From: Streptomyces sp. Tu 3180
Lineage (GTDB): Bacteria > Actinomycetota > Actinomycetes > Streptomycetales > Streptomycetaceae
Length of the DNA stretch: 64,000 nucleotides
Direction: 5' to 3'
Assembly: GCF_009852415.1 (NCBI RefSeq)
Contig: NZ_WOXS01000001.1
Span: 62,001-126,000 of the forward strand
In this document: positions 18,517 through 27,686 of the stretch, piece by piece
How positions within the stretch are numbered: position 1 is the first letter of the stretch
Layout: each line of letters begins with the position of its first letter
Made by a program: the position numbers and the translations under genes
Notes under the pieces: model-generated
What the model was told of the DNA's origin: nothing
Database searches by the model: none
Seen by the model: only the letters and a program-made list of their open reading frames with translations

Positions 18517-18918
18517 TTACAGGGGCAGCGTTATCCCCAGCTGCTGCATTGCGCTCGATGGCGGGCCACCTTCGGAGCGCTCCGTCTTGTAGCCCTTCAC
18601 TCGAGGTTCGAGGGTCTGCGGGTCAACAGCTTCGGCAGGAGCGCTCTTGGCGTACAGCCCGTCGGGTTCGCTGTCGCGGTCGTGCGGCAGCAGCCAAAAG
18701 ACACGGCGGCGGAAGGTGCCGGATGCACGGGAAGCTTTCGCTTGCTGGCTGAGGATGGCATAGCCGACCATGCGGCCGGGACGGTGGTAGGCGGGCTTGC
18801 CCTTGCGGGTGGGCAGCCGGTCCAGGCTTTGGCGGACGTAGTCGAGGTTGTCGATGTCCTCCAGCCACACCAGCTCGGTCTCGTGGCTGATCTCGTCCTC
18901 GGTGATCAGGGAGCTCAT
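18517..18918 (-). CDS. Hypothetical protein of the replication module
   Basis: A 133-residue protein whose start (ATG 18918) overlaps the stop of the helicase gene by four bases, so it is the third gene of the PrimPol-helicase operon. It begins acidic (EDEISHETELVWLEDIDNLD) and has a basic middle (RPGRMVGYAILSQQ, RRRVFWLLPHD). No known domain. Its tight coupling suggests a role in replication or copy control. Confidence 0.65.
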   Translation of the reverse strand: MSSLITEDEISHETELVWLEDIDNLDYVRQSLDRLPTRKGKPAYHRPGRMVGYAILSQQAKASRASGTFRRRVFWLLPHDRDSEPDGLYAKSAPAEAVDPQTLEPRVKGYKTERSEGGPPSSAMQQLGITLPL

Positions 18919-20438
18919 GAGCCGTCCTTCTCCTGGTCGGTGAGCAGTCCGATGCCGGGGTAGTGCTTGCGCTGGTTGGACAGGATCATCTCCTTGGGCG
19001 AGGCCAGTCCTACGAGTTCCCGGGTGCGGGCGGCGAACGCCCTGGAGGACATGACCGGTGCTCCTTCATTCTGGCACCAGCTCTTGTAGGCAGCGTAGAG
19101 CGCCGTCTGCTCGGCTCGCAGGTCCGGGCCGAGGACGCAGCATTCTTCATAGAAGCGGCCGGTGTGGTCTTCGGTTTCGGCGTAGGCGGTGGTGGCGATG
19201 CGGACGCGTTCTGGGCCGGTCAGGTCGCGGTCTCCGACGAGGTAGCGGCGAGCGCCGTCGATGAGCCAGCCCAAGATACCGGGGCCTTCTTCGGTGACGA
19301 GGATGTCGGCCAGGTTGTCGATTTTGCGGTGGTCGGGGACGACGCGTTCGAACGGGATCAGGCGCATGCGGCGCCAGAAGGCGAACCCGCCGGTGCCGAC
19401 TTCGGGGCGGTGGTTGCCCAGCAGCCAGAGCTTGTGAGTGGGTTCGAAACTGAAGAAGTCCTGCCGCATGCGGCGTGCCTTGATCCGGTCGCCTCCGGTG
19501 AGCAGTTTCACCCGCGCCTCGTCGAACTTGTCGCCGGGCTTGACCTCAGAGCAGACGATGACGCGGCGGCCGTGGAGCTCGGCGAGGTCGGTGGGGTGGC
19601 CTTCATAGGGGCGGGCCATGAGGAAGCCGGGTGGGGCGGCGTCGGCGTAGTCGCCGAGGAGTTTCATCAGGACGTCCAGGAGGACAGACTTGCCGTTCTT
19701 GCCAGAGCCGAAGAGGAAGGGCAGGATTTGGCCGCCGACGTCGCCGGTGACGGAGTAGCCGAGCAGCAGCTGCAAGTAGTCGATCATTTCCCGGCCTTCG
19801 GCGTCGTCGCCGAAGGTGTCGGTCAGGAATCTCTGCCACCGGGGGGTCGGTACATGCTGCGGGCCGACGGCGGTGGAGCGGGAGTGAAAGTCCTTGTTGG
19901 GGTCCGGGGTTTTGACCAGGCCTGTGCGCAGGTCGACAATGCCGTCGGGGGTGCACAGGGCGTAGGGGTCGGCGTCCAGGAGGGCGGCGTTGAGGACCAT
20001 GCCTGGGGCGGATTTGGCCTGGGTGAGCATGGCGTTGATGCCGGTGGTGGACAGGGCGCGGCGGCGGTGCTGTTGCAGGGCGGTGGTGGTGTAGACGCCA
20101 CGGGAGTCGTGGGTGGCGATGGCTTCGGCCAGGTCGCCAGCCGCCCACAGGACGGTGTCGTCTTCGTCGATCTGCCAGCGGGTGGTGTCCCAGCGGTACC
20201 AGCCGATGCCGGGCACATGCCGATAGTCGTTGGCATACAGCTTGACGAACAGCTTGGCGTTGCCGCGGTCGCTGAGCGTATCGGGCAGCAACCCGTCCGC
20301 AGTCGCTTCACCGGCTGGGAGGCGACTGGTATCGGTCCGGGTGGGGCGTGGCACGGCAGCGGCGCCCTGGGCGCGGATCTGGGCGGCCACAGCTTCGGGG
20401 TCGAACTCGAAGAGCATGTCTGGCTTGGGCGACGTCAC
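18915..20438 (-). CDS. Phage/plasmid primase-helicase, P4 (D5/SF3) family
   Basis: GTG 20438 overlaps the PrimPol stop (GTGA) and gives 507 residues; the longer open frame upstream is Arg/Pro-rich and lies under the PrimPol gene. After an N-terminal linker come a D5_N-like region (about 60-200) and an SF3 helicase domain with Walker A FGSGKNGKS (243-251), Walker B-like RRVIVCSE (291-298) and motif C THKLWLLGNHRP (334-345). A C-terminal primase_5-like tail follows. Such proteins unwind the origin and act with a primase at plasmid and phage origins. It sits between a PrimPol gene and the iteron-like field. Confidence 0.92.
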   Translation of the reverse strand: MTSPKPDMLFEFDPEAVAAQIRAQGAAAVPRPTRTDTSRLPAGEATADGLLPDTLSDRGNAKLFVKLYANDYRHVPGIGWYRWDTTRWQIDEDDTVLWAAGDLAEAIATHDSRGVYTTTALQQHRRRALSTTGINAMLTQAKSAPGMVLNAALLDADPYALCTPDGIVDLRTGLVKTPDPNKDFHSRSTAVGPQHVPTPRWQRFLTDTFGDDAEGREMIDYLQLLLGYSVTGDVGGQILPFLFGSGKNGKSVLLDVLMKLLGDYADAAPPGFLMARPYEGHPTDLAELHGRRVIVCSEVKPGDKFDEARVKLLTGGDRIKARRMRQDFFSFEPTHKLWLLGNHRPEVGTGGFAFWRRMRLIPFERVVPDHRKIDNLADILVTEEGPGILGWLIDGARRYLVGDRDLTGPERVRIATTAYAETEDHTGRFYEECCVLGPDLRAEQTALYAAYKSWCQNEGAPVMSSRAFAARTRELVGLASPKEMILSNQRKHYPGIGLLTDQEKDGS

Positions 20439-21556
20439 GGGCGCCTCCCGTTGCCGTGCAGGGGGCGCTTGAGGCCGGCGGTCAGGCCGCTGCGAATGAT
20501 CTGGTCGATGCGCCGTTCCTGTCCGGGGCGAGCGGCGAGTGCGGCTTCCTTGAGGGCTTGTTCGGCTTCTTCCTGGGGCAGGCGGCCAGCGGCGATAAGC
20601 CCTCCGAGGGTATAGGCGGCGCGGTTGAGGGTGTCGGAGAATCCGGCGCCTTCGGCGACCTGACCGCACGCCTCCACTGGGGCCAGCACTGTCTCGAGGG
20701 TGTGCTGCAAACGGTCGCGGCCGCCGCCTGCGGCGAGGATTGCCTGCCGGGCACGCGGCGGGACCGGCCTGGGTGCGGGGGTGTTAGGGGCGGGCAGATG
20801 GCCGGTGCGCTCAAGTTCCTGGGCGAGCCAGAAGGGGAGGGCTGCTGGCTCGCGGACGTCGCCGACAGGGGTGTAGGTGCCGTGGCGTGTGGTGGTGCCG
20901 GGGGCGATGATGTAGCTGCCGTGGGCGCGGATGTCGACCTGCCATGCCAAGGCCCTGCTGGGGCTGGAGCCTACGGAGGACTGCCAGCGGTGGCCGTCTC
21001 CGGCCCGGTACCAGACGTGCAGGCCTCCGGAGGGAGTGCGTACGCGCAGGGTGGTGGCATCGTCGGCGGGGCTGGGCTGGCCGCGCAGTGCGGCCAGGAC
21101 GGCGAGGGTGTGGAAGCCGTTGGCCAGGCCTGTGAGATCGACGTGGTCGGCGATGGGGATGCCGGGCAGGATTCGGTCCCGCGTGGGCGGCTGAGCGGGG
21201 TGGGCGTCAATGTCGAGGACGATCAGGCCGGCTGGGCCGCAGGAGACTCCGATGCCGAACTGAGGGTTGGCACTCCACCACTGCTGGATGCGGTCCTGGT
21301 CGAGGGTTGCCGCGTAGAAGCCGTGACACCAGCGGCCTGCCGGCAGACACGGACATGCAGCAGGTGGATGGGGGTTATCGCGGCAGTCGCTGCAGTTTGC
21401 GGCGGGTGTTTTACGGCCTGCGGCGAGGGGGTGCACGGGCCAGCCGCGGCGTGCGCACCAGCGGGCCGTGGCCAGCGACGGCTCAGCGACTGAAGGCTCG
21501 AGGGCATGCTGCTGTGAGTCGCTGCGAGGAATCCGCAGCTCAGCAGGCATCTGCAC
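20435..21556 (-). CDS. Bifunctional DNA primase/polymerase (PrimPol)
   Basis: The 373-residue protein has an archaeo-eukaryotic-type PrimPol domain: WCARRGWPVHPLAAGRKTPA, the catalytic LIVLDIDAHP (DxD, about 111-120), GGLHVWYR, VDIRAHGSYIIAPG and a C-terminal helical extension (LNRAAYTLGGLIAAGRLPQE EAEQAL). A Cys-rich insert (CSDCRDNPHPPAACPC, about 55-70) may bind zinc. It starts the operon PrimPol, SF3 helicase, 133-residue protein, and its promoter faces the repeat field at 21.56-22.09 kb. Together these are a complete theta-type initiation set. The gene itself contains one copy of the 9-mer near its start. Confidence 0.92.
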   Translation of the reverse strand: MQMPAELRIPRSDSQQHALEPSVAEPSLATARWCARRGWPVHPLAAGRKTPAANCSDCRDNPHPPAACPCLPAGRWCHGFYAATLDQDRIQQWWSANPQFGIGVSCGPAGLIVLDIDAHPAQPPTRDRILPGIPIADHVDLTGLANGFHTLAVLAALRGQPSPADDATTLRVRTPSGGLHVWYRAGDGHRWQSSVGSSPSRALAWQVDIRAHGSYIIAPGTTTRHGTYTPVGDVREPAALPFWLAQELERTGHLPAPNTPAPRPVPPRARQAILAAGGGRDRLQHTLETVLAPVEACGQVAEGAGFSDTLNRAAYTLGGLIAAGRLPQEEAEQALKEAALAARPGQERRIDQIIRSGLTAGLKRPLHGNGRRP

Positions 21557-21559
21557 CCC

Positions 21560-22090
21560 TTATTAGCGACCGAAGCGACTCAACGACAGACACAGACTAG
21601 CGAACCTTGCTGGCGAGGTTGTGGAGCACATGCGAAAAGGCCGCGCTGCCGTGTCGATGATGGGACCGGATGACTGCCTGCCAGCGACTGAAGCAGGCGG
21701 GGAGCGACCGAACCATCTTCGGTCGCTCCTGCCAGGCGTGGGAGAAAGAGCAGCTCAGAGGGGCTCTGACATGCGGATCAGCGACTGAAGCGACTGAAGC
21801 TTCCTATATATAACGCACACGCGCGCACATGAATGTCTTCATATACCTGGAACTTCAGTCGCTTCAGTCGCTGTGCTCCCACTCATAACCCTCTGACCTG
21901 CGGTTTTCCTCTGCTCGCAGGCAGCGACCGAAGAGTCGCTGAGTCGCTGGCTTTCAGTCGCTCAGCCAAGACCGACCGCAGCGACCCAAGCGACTGAAGC
22001 GACTGAACACCAGACCCTGCTCCCTGCCCTGATCCGTATCCCCTTTCCCCGGCGTGGGTCGCTTCAGTCGCTCAACCTTCACCTCACGCG
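21560..22090. repeat. Iteron-like repeat field, probable replication origin
   Basis: About 18 copies of a 9-base unit, consensus GCGACTGAA (variants GCGACCGAA, GCGACTCAA, GCGACCCAA), occur on both strands; some are exact tandem pairs. A perfect 21-bp inverted repeat of paired units (21779-21799 and 21853-21873) frames 53 bases that contain TATATATA and an alternating CACACGCGCGCACA, the only AT-rich stretch nearby. No gene lies here. The field sits directly upstream of PrimPol and the SF3 helicase, as initiator binding sites and a melting region would. Confidence 0.8.
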
Positions 22091-22310
22091 ACCCCTCCCC
22101 CACCACTGGCCTTCTTCAACCAAGCTCCGCGCCAGCCAGGGCACTCAACGACCCAACCGCGGTCCCCTGACGGCTTTCGGGTGTGAGTAGTTGAGGTACA
22201 GGAAATCCCGGTGAGAACGATCATGGTCGTCTAGCACGCGTGATCGGCCTGGTGCGGGGGTTCGGAGGAAGATCCTCGATTGCTGTCGGGGCATGGCTAC
22301 CGTCCGCCGC

Positions 22311-24898
22311 ATGCCGGTGGAGTTTTTAACTGATGAGCAGGCTGAGGCGTACGGGACGTTCGCCGAGGTGCCCACCCGCCCGGAGCTGGAGCGGTTTTTT
22401 TCCTCGACGATGACGACCGTGACCTGATCGCCCTGCGTCGTACGGACGCACATCGCCTGGGCATGGCCTTGCAGATCTGCACGGTCCGCTACATCGGCCG
22501 GTTCCTGGGTGAGGACCCACTGGTGGTGCCGTGGGAGGCCGTGGAGTACCTGGCCGGGCAGCTCGGCATCGCCGACGCCTCGTGTGTGAAGCGGTACCCG
22601 GAGCGCCGGTCGACGGTGTACGAGCACGCGGCGGAGATCCAGAAGCGGTTCAAGTACCGGGACTTCACCGATCGGAAGTGGGGGCGGGAGTTCCGCGGCT
22701 TCCTGTACGGGCGGGCGTGGACGCATGCCGAGGGGCCGGTGGCGCTGTTCAACCACGCGGTGACGTGGCTGCGGAAGAACCGGGTGCTGCTGCCCGGCGT
22801 TTCGGTGTTGGCACGGCAGGTGTCGCAAGCCCGGACGGTTGCCGAGCGGCGCTTGTATGAGGCGGTGGCCCGCGCCGCGTTGCGGGCCGATCCGTCGCTC
22901 GCGCCGGCGCTGGCTGAGCTGCTGGTCGTGCCGGAGGGCAAGCGGGTCTCTGAGCTGGAGCGGCTGCGTACTCCGCCGACGAAGTCGACGGGTACGGCGA
23001 TGGTGCGGGCCATGGAGCGAGTGGAGGAGATCTCGGCGTTCGCGCTGGGGCGGGTGAACCTGTCCCGGGTGCCGGTGAACCGGCTGTCCACGCTGGCCCG
23101 GTACGGACAGTTGAGCAAGGCGCAGACGATCGAGCGGGCGCCGGAGCCGCGGCGGACCGCGCTGTTGGCGGCGGTGGTGCGTCAGTTGGAGGCTCAGGCG
23201 GTCGATGACGCGCTGGACCTGTTCGCGGTGCTGATGGCGAACCGGTTGATCAGCACGACCCGCCGGGCGTCAGACCGGGACCGGCTGGCGATGCTGCCTC
23301 AGCTGGAGAAGGCGGCCCGCATCCTGGCGAAGGCGTCGAAGATCCTGACCGAGGAGCTGGATCTGGTCGCCGCGGCCGGGACGGACCTGGACGTCGGCGC
23401 GTTGTGGGCGGCGATCGAGGAGACTGTGCCGCGTACGGCGGTCGCGACCGTGGAGGTCCTGGTGCCGGAGCACGACGGGTCGGCCGAGGCAGCGATGTGG
23501 GAGAAGCTGGCCCTGCGCTACAACACCGTCCGGCCGTTCCTGTCCCTGCTGGGTGAGTCGGACGCGCTCGGTGCGGCCCCGGCCGGGTGGCGGGTGCTTG
23601 CCGCGGTACGCCGGCTACCCGCGCTGTCGCGGCGGCGGGTCAAGGACCGGCCGCTGCTGCCCCGCGAGGTCGACGCCGAACTCGTGCCGGCGATGTGGAA
23701 GCGCGCGGTGTTCTCCAACGCCAAGCTGCCGCAGGGCGCGGTCGACCGTGACGCGTACGTGGTGTGCGTGCTGGAGCAGTTGCACCGCGCGCTGAACCGG
23801 CGGGACGTGTTCGCCTCGCCGTCGAGCCGGTGGGCGGACCCGCGCGCGAGGCTGCTGGACGGGCCGTGGTGGGAGGCGATGAAGGCGGACGTGCTGGCGG
23901 GCCTGTCCCTGTCCGGGGACGCCGTCGAGCACCTGGACCAGCTGGTCCGGGGCCTGGATGCCGCGTGGTGGCAGATGGCCGACCGGCTTCAGGAGGCCGG
24001 GGACGACGCGAAGGTGGAGGTCGTCATCCCCGAGGGCGGCGGCAGGGCCAAGTTGTCGGTGGACAAGCTGGGTGCGGTGGGTGAGCCGGAGTCGCTGACC
24101 TGGCTGAAGAACACCACCGGGGCGATGCTCCCTCGGATCGAGCTGCCGGACCTGCTGTTCGAGGTCCATTCCTGGACAGGGTTCCTCAACTCCTTCGGGC
24201 ACGTCTCCGAGCGGCGCCCCGCATGGAGGGCCTGCTCGTCTCCCTGGTCGCGCTGCTGGTCTCGCAGAGCTGCAACATCGGCCTGACCCCGGTCATCGAC
24301 ACGGAGAACAAGGCGCTGACCCGCTCGCGCCTGTCCCACGTCGACCAGAACTACGTGCGCGTCGACACCATCGCCGCGGCGAACGCCGCGCTCATCACCG
24401 CCCAGTCCCGTATCGAGCTGGCCCAGATGTGGGGCGGCGGGCTGCTCGCCTCCGTCGACGGCCTGCGCTTCGTCGTCCCCGTCAAGACCATCAACACCGG
24501 CCCCTCGCCCAGGTACTACGGCTACAAACGCGGCGTGACCTGGCTCAATGCAGTAAACGACCAGGTGGCGGGGATCGGCGCGATGGTGGTGCGCGGCACG
24601 CCGCGCGACTGCCTGTACACGCTGGACACCCTGCTGAACCTCGACGGCGGGGTGAAGCCGGAGATGGTCGCGACCGACAACGCCTCGTACTCGGACATGG
24701 CCTTCGGCCTGTACAAGATGCTTGGCTTCCGCTTCGCCCCGCGCTTCCGTGACCTTGACGACCAGCGGTTCTGGCGGGCTGACCTGCCCGACGACGGGGA
24801 GACGTCGGCCGCTGGATACGGGCCGCTGGAGGCCGTCGACTGCAACAAGGTCAACCTCAAGCGGATCGTCACGCATTGGCCGGACATGCTCCGGGTCG
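22311..24898 (+). pseudogene. tnpA: Tn3-family transposase, frameshifted and truncated
   Basis: ATG 22311 gives MPVEFLTDEQAEAYGTFAEV, a standard Tn3 TnpA start. In a run of seven T at 22395-22401 one T appears to be missing: the next frame continues FLDDDDRDLIALRRTDAHRL. A long intact stretch follows (DUF4158 and TnpA core) until about 24212, where a second shift after HVSER is needed to reach MEGLLVSLVALLVSQSCNIG and the catalytic EMVATDNASYSDM. At about 24898, after THWPDMLRVA, it is replaced by unrelated recombinase sequence, so the last 150 or so residues with the distal Glu are lost. Confidence 0.88.
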
Positions 24899-25323
24899 CC
24901 GTCTACATGACGCTCGCAGGACTGCGCCTGGGCCAGTCCATCGCCGTCGTCGTCCAGCACGTCCAGCGCGACAACGCCGCCGGTCCCACCTGGCGTCTTC
25001 CCGCGAAGAACAACAGCTCCTCCGCCGTCACCCGCCTCCAACCCGTCCCTCGGCCGGTGGTGTGGGCGCTGGACGAGTACCTACCGGTACGCACCCACAA
25101 GGCCCCGCACTCCACCGAGACGACCGGCCTCCTGCTGCTGTCGCGCACCGGGCACGGCCTGGACCGAGTCACCTTCCCCCGACTGCTGCGCACCGTCGCC
25201 GCCACCCACCCCGACCTGAAGGACATCGCCCCCTTCCTCCTGCCGGACGTCGTCGCGCGCTCGCCAAGCCCGTTCGCCGAGGAGACGGATGCCGACGGGG
25301 ACGGGCAGCGACCCGGTATCTGA
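24899..25323 (+). pseudogene. Tyrosine recombinase-like fragment fused to Tn3 transposase
   Basis: Continuing in frame from the transposase, YMTLAGLRLGQSIAVVVQHV, TWRLPAKNNSSSAV and VVWALDEYLPVRTHKA resemble the first half of a tyrosine recombinase catalytic domain (the TGLR-like Arg box and following strands). The HxxR box and Tyr are missing. The frame stops at 25323. Confidence 0.55.
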
Positions 25324-25405
25324 CCGCGCTCCAATTCACCGAGAACAGCCCCGTAATCACTGGCGCAGGGACGAGTGCGCACCGACAGGAGACTCATGGC
25401 CCCCC

Positions 25406-25425
25406 GGGGGGGGGGGGGGGGGGGG
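25406..25425 (+). repeat. Run of 20 G preceded by six C
   Basis: CCCCCC at 25400-25405 is followed by twenty consecutive G (25406-25425). Such a run is exceptional even in high-GC DNA. It touches the outer repeat of the CRISPR-like pair. Its length may be misjudged by the assembly. Confidence 0.85.
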
Positions 25426-25513
25426 TACCTTCCCTGCAGGTGCAGGGACAACCCGTTGTTACCGACGACCCAGTGATGCGTTTCGGAGCTACCCCCGCGG
25501 GTGCGGGGACGAC
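25424..25513 (-). CRISPR. Vestigial type I-E-like CRISPR array: two repeats, one spacer
   Basis: A 29-base unit at 25485-25513, read minus, is GTCGTCCCCGCACCCGCGGG plus the end GGGTAGCTCC-like, the typical Streptomyces I-E repeat with its GC hairpin. A second unit at 25424-25452 matches it at 20 of 29 positions; in the hairpin half, all differences are transitions. The spacer 25453-25484 is 32 bases, so the 61-base period is exactly that of type I-E. No cas gene is in the window. One good and one degenerate repeat mean a relic or orphan array. Confidence 0.65.
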
Positions 25514-25515
25514 GC

Positions 25516-25735
25516 TCAGGCCGAGGAGGAGGCCGTGTTCTCGTATAGCTGCCGCCAGGTGGCGAGTAACGCTGAGTAATTACACGGGGCTGCGGTCGCG
25601 CTGCTGGAGCGGAGCACGGTGTGCAGCATGTCGTCGGTGATGACCGGCGGCCGGCCGCCGTGGTTGCCTGCGGGCCGCGGCGTCCAGCCCTTCGGGTGGC
25701 GGGTCCGGACGCGTCGGACCGCCGGATCAGTCGTG
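25516..25735 (-). pseudogene. Serine recombinase C-terminal remnant
   Basis: Minus-strand codons read RHPKGWTPRPAGNHGGRPPV ITDDMLHTVLR, the linker and first helix of the helix-turn-helix of resolvase-type recombinases (GGRPPVITDD). The catalytic domain is absent and the tail is unrelated, ending at 25516. Confidence 0.5.
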
Positions 25736-26605
25736 GGGGGTGTCGGCCGGATGTGTAGTCGGGGCGGGGGCGGTCTGCCAGGAGCTGAGGATCCGCAGTG
25801 AGTGGTCCTCAGGGGTGCCAGGTTCGGCGGTGAGGACCATGAACATGACGTCGGGGTCGTTCGGACTGGTCCAGGTGTCGCAGTCGAGGGTGAGGGGGCC
25901 GACGAGGGGGTGCCGGAAGCGTTTGAGGCCGTAGGTGGTGTCGGAGACGATCCGTCCGTTCCACCACTCGCGGAATTCGGGGCTGCGTACCGACAGCTCA
26001 CCGACCAGCGTGGCCAGGCGCGGGTCGTCGGAGTTGCTGGCCGTCTCCATCCGCAGCAGTGCCGCGCTGAGCCGGCCCGCGTCCTCCCAGTCGGTGAAGA
26101 GGCTGCGCATGGCCGGGTCGAGGAACAGCAGTCTGGTGAAGTTGCGCTCGGATGGCGTCAGCTTGCCGAAATCCTGGTAGAGCGCCGCTGCGGCCGTGTT
26201 CCAGGCGAGGATGTCGTTGTAGCGGCCCAGCACCATCGCCGGCAAGTGGCCGAGGGCATCGAGCATCCACTGCACCGACGGCCGCACCCGATACCCCGCG
26301 CGGCGGCGCGGGGCGGGGGTCTTGCCCGCCAGCTCGTACAGGTAAGCCTGCTGTGCCTCGTCGAGCCGCAGCGCCCGCACCAGGGAGGCAAGGACGGTCG
26401 CGGAGGCCCGCACGCGCCCCTGCTCGATGCGGGTGTAGTAATCGGTACTCATCGTGGCAAGGCGGGCGACCTCGTCGCGGCGCAGCCCCGGGACACGCCG
26501 CAGGGTCCCGTCATCGGCGAGACCCACCTGCGCGGGCGTCAGCTCGGCCCGGCGAGCCTTGAGGAACGCACCGAACTCGGATCGGGATGAACGCGAATCG
26601 GACAT
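25727..26605 (-). CDS. XRE-family regulator with MmyB-like ligand domain
   Basis: The 292-residue protein has an N-terminal HTH (about residues 10-75: FGAFLKARRAELTPAQVGL, GLRRDEVARLATMSTDYYTR IEQGR) and a C-terminal MmyB-like PAS-type domain (from YRVRPSVQWMLDALGHLPAM VLGRYNDILAWN through FREWWNGRIV). This family is abundant in Streptomyces and often sits divergent from the redox or hydrolase gene it controls, as here with the hydrolase at 26736. The ligand is unknown; the MmyB-like fold in relatives can bind fatty acids. Confidence 0.9.
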   Translation of the reverse strand: MSDSRSSRSEFGAFLKARRAELTPAQVGLADDGTLRRVPGLRRDEVARLATMSTDYYTRIEQGRVRASATVLASLVRALRLDEAQQAYLYELAGKTPAPRRRAGYRVRPSVQWMLDALGHLPAMVLGRYNDILAWNTAAAALYQDFGKLTPSERNFTRLLFLDPAMRSLFTDWEDAGRLSAALLRMETASNSDDPRLATLVGELSVRSPEFREWWNGRIVSDTTYGLKRFRHPLVGPLTLDCDTWTSPNDPDVMFMVLTAEPGTPEDHSLRILSSWQTAPAPTTHPADTPHD

Positions 26606-26735
26606 GACACCACTATGCTTCCACCGTGCCGCGGACTCGGGCCATCAAGGGGGGAAAGAATCTTCCCCGGCACGCCTTTCCCCAGGCAGGAACCTTCCTC
26701 TCCCGCACACGGGGCACAGCGGGCACGGTGGGGTC

Positions 26736-27662
26736 ATGCGAACCGATGTGACCTTCACCAGCGCCGGGATCACCCTCGCCGGCCACCTGCACACCCCCGA
26801 CACCGCTGCCGACGGCCCGCTCGCCGCCGTGGTCGTCGCTCACCCCGGCGGCGGCGTCAAGGAGCAGACCGCCGGCGCCTACGCCCAGCGACTTGCCGAC
26901 GCCGGATTCGTCGCGCTCACCTACGACGCCGCCTACCAGAGCGAGAGCGGCGGCACCCCCCGCGGCACCGAGGACCCCGCCCAGCGTGTCGAGGACATCA
27001 AGAACGCCGTCTCCTATCTCACCACCCGCCCGGAGATCGACTCCGACCGGATCGGCGCCCTGGGCATCTGTGCCTCCGGCGGCTACGTCATTCCCGCCGC
27101 GGTCGCCGACCACCGTATCCGCGCGGTCGCGACGGTCAGCGCCGTCGACCTCGGACTGTACTTCCGGGTCGGCCCCGACGGCACCCAGGACCCCGCCGTC
27201 CTCCAGGCGCTGCTCGACGCGGCGGCCGCGGCACGCACCACCGAGGCGGCCGGCGAGCCGCTCCCGACGATGTCCGTGCTCCCAACTGAGGAAGAGGCAC
27301 GCGCCGGCGGCCGCTACTCCTACGAAGCCTGGGAGTACTACAGCACCGACCGCGGCCGGCACCCGCGCCAGGCCGACGAGTTCACCTTCTCCAGCGTCGA
27401 CAAGATCGTGAACTTCAACGCCTTCCACCTCATCGGTCTGCTCGCCCCGCGACCGCTTCTGATGGTCGCTGGCAGCGAAGCGGCCACCGCCTGGATGTCC
27501 GAGGAAGCGGTCAAGAAAGCGAACGAGCCCAAGCGGCTGCACTGGATCGAAGGAGCCAGTCACGTCGACCTCTACGACCGCTACGTACCCCAGGTCACCA
27601 CCGAACTCCTCCCGTTCTTCACCCAGAACCTCGCGGCGCAGACCGCGCACGCGACGGTCTGA
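26736..27662 (+). CDS. Alpha/beta hydrolase, dienelactone-hydrolase-like
   Basis: ATG 26736 follows GGTGGGG at a normal distance; the longer open frame upstream underlies the divergent regulator. The 308-residue protein has VVVAHPGGGVKEQTAGAYAQ (oxyanion loop), nucleophile elbow GICASGGYVIPA with an unusual Cys-Ala-Ser (the elbow GxCxSGG or G-x-S-x-G reading is shifted), acid region PRPLLMVAGSEAATA and His in EGASHVDLYDR. This pattern fits the hydrolases found beside XRE/MmyB regulators and SDR genes in Streptomyces. Substrate unknown. The two following reading frames are an SDR remnant and an NAD(P)-binding protein, probably once one operon. Confidence 0.82.
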   Translation: MRTDVTFTSAGITLAGHLHTPDTAADGPLAAVVVAHPGGGVKEQTAGAYAQRLADAGFVALTYDAAYQSESGGTPRGTEDPAQRVEDIKNAVSYLTTRPEIDSDRIGALGICASGGYVIPAAVADHRIRAVATVSAVDLGLYFRVGPDGTQDPAVLQALLDAAAAARTTEAAGEPLPTMSVLPTEEEARAGGRYSYEAWEYYSTDRGRHPRQADEFTFSSVDKIVNFNAFHLIGLLAPRPLLMVAGSEAATAWMSEEAVKKANEPKRLHWIEGASHVDLYDRYVPQVTTELLPFFTQNLAAQTAHATV

Positions 27663-27686
27663 CACCCCCCCGGCGGAAGCGGTCGC

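Noticed and set aside
20348..21493. Long plus-strand Gly/Val-rich frame opposite the PrimPol gene
   Set aside because: Complement of a well-supported PrimPol gene, with shadow-type composition.
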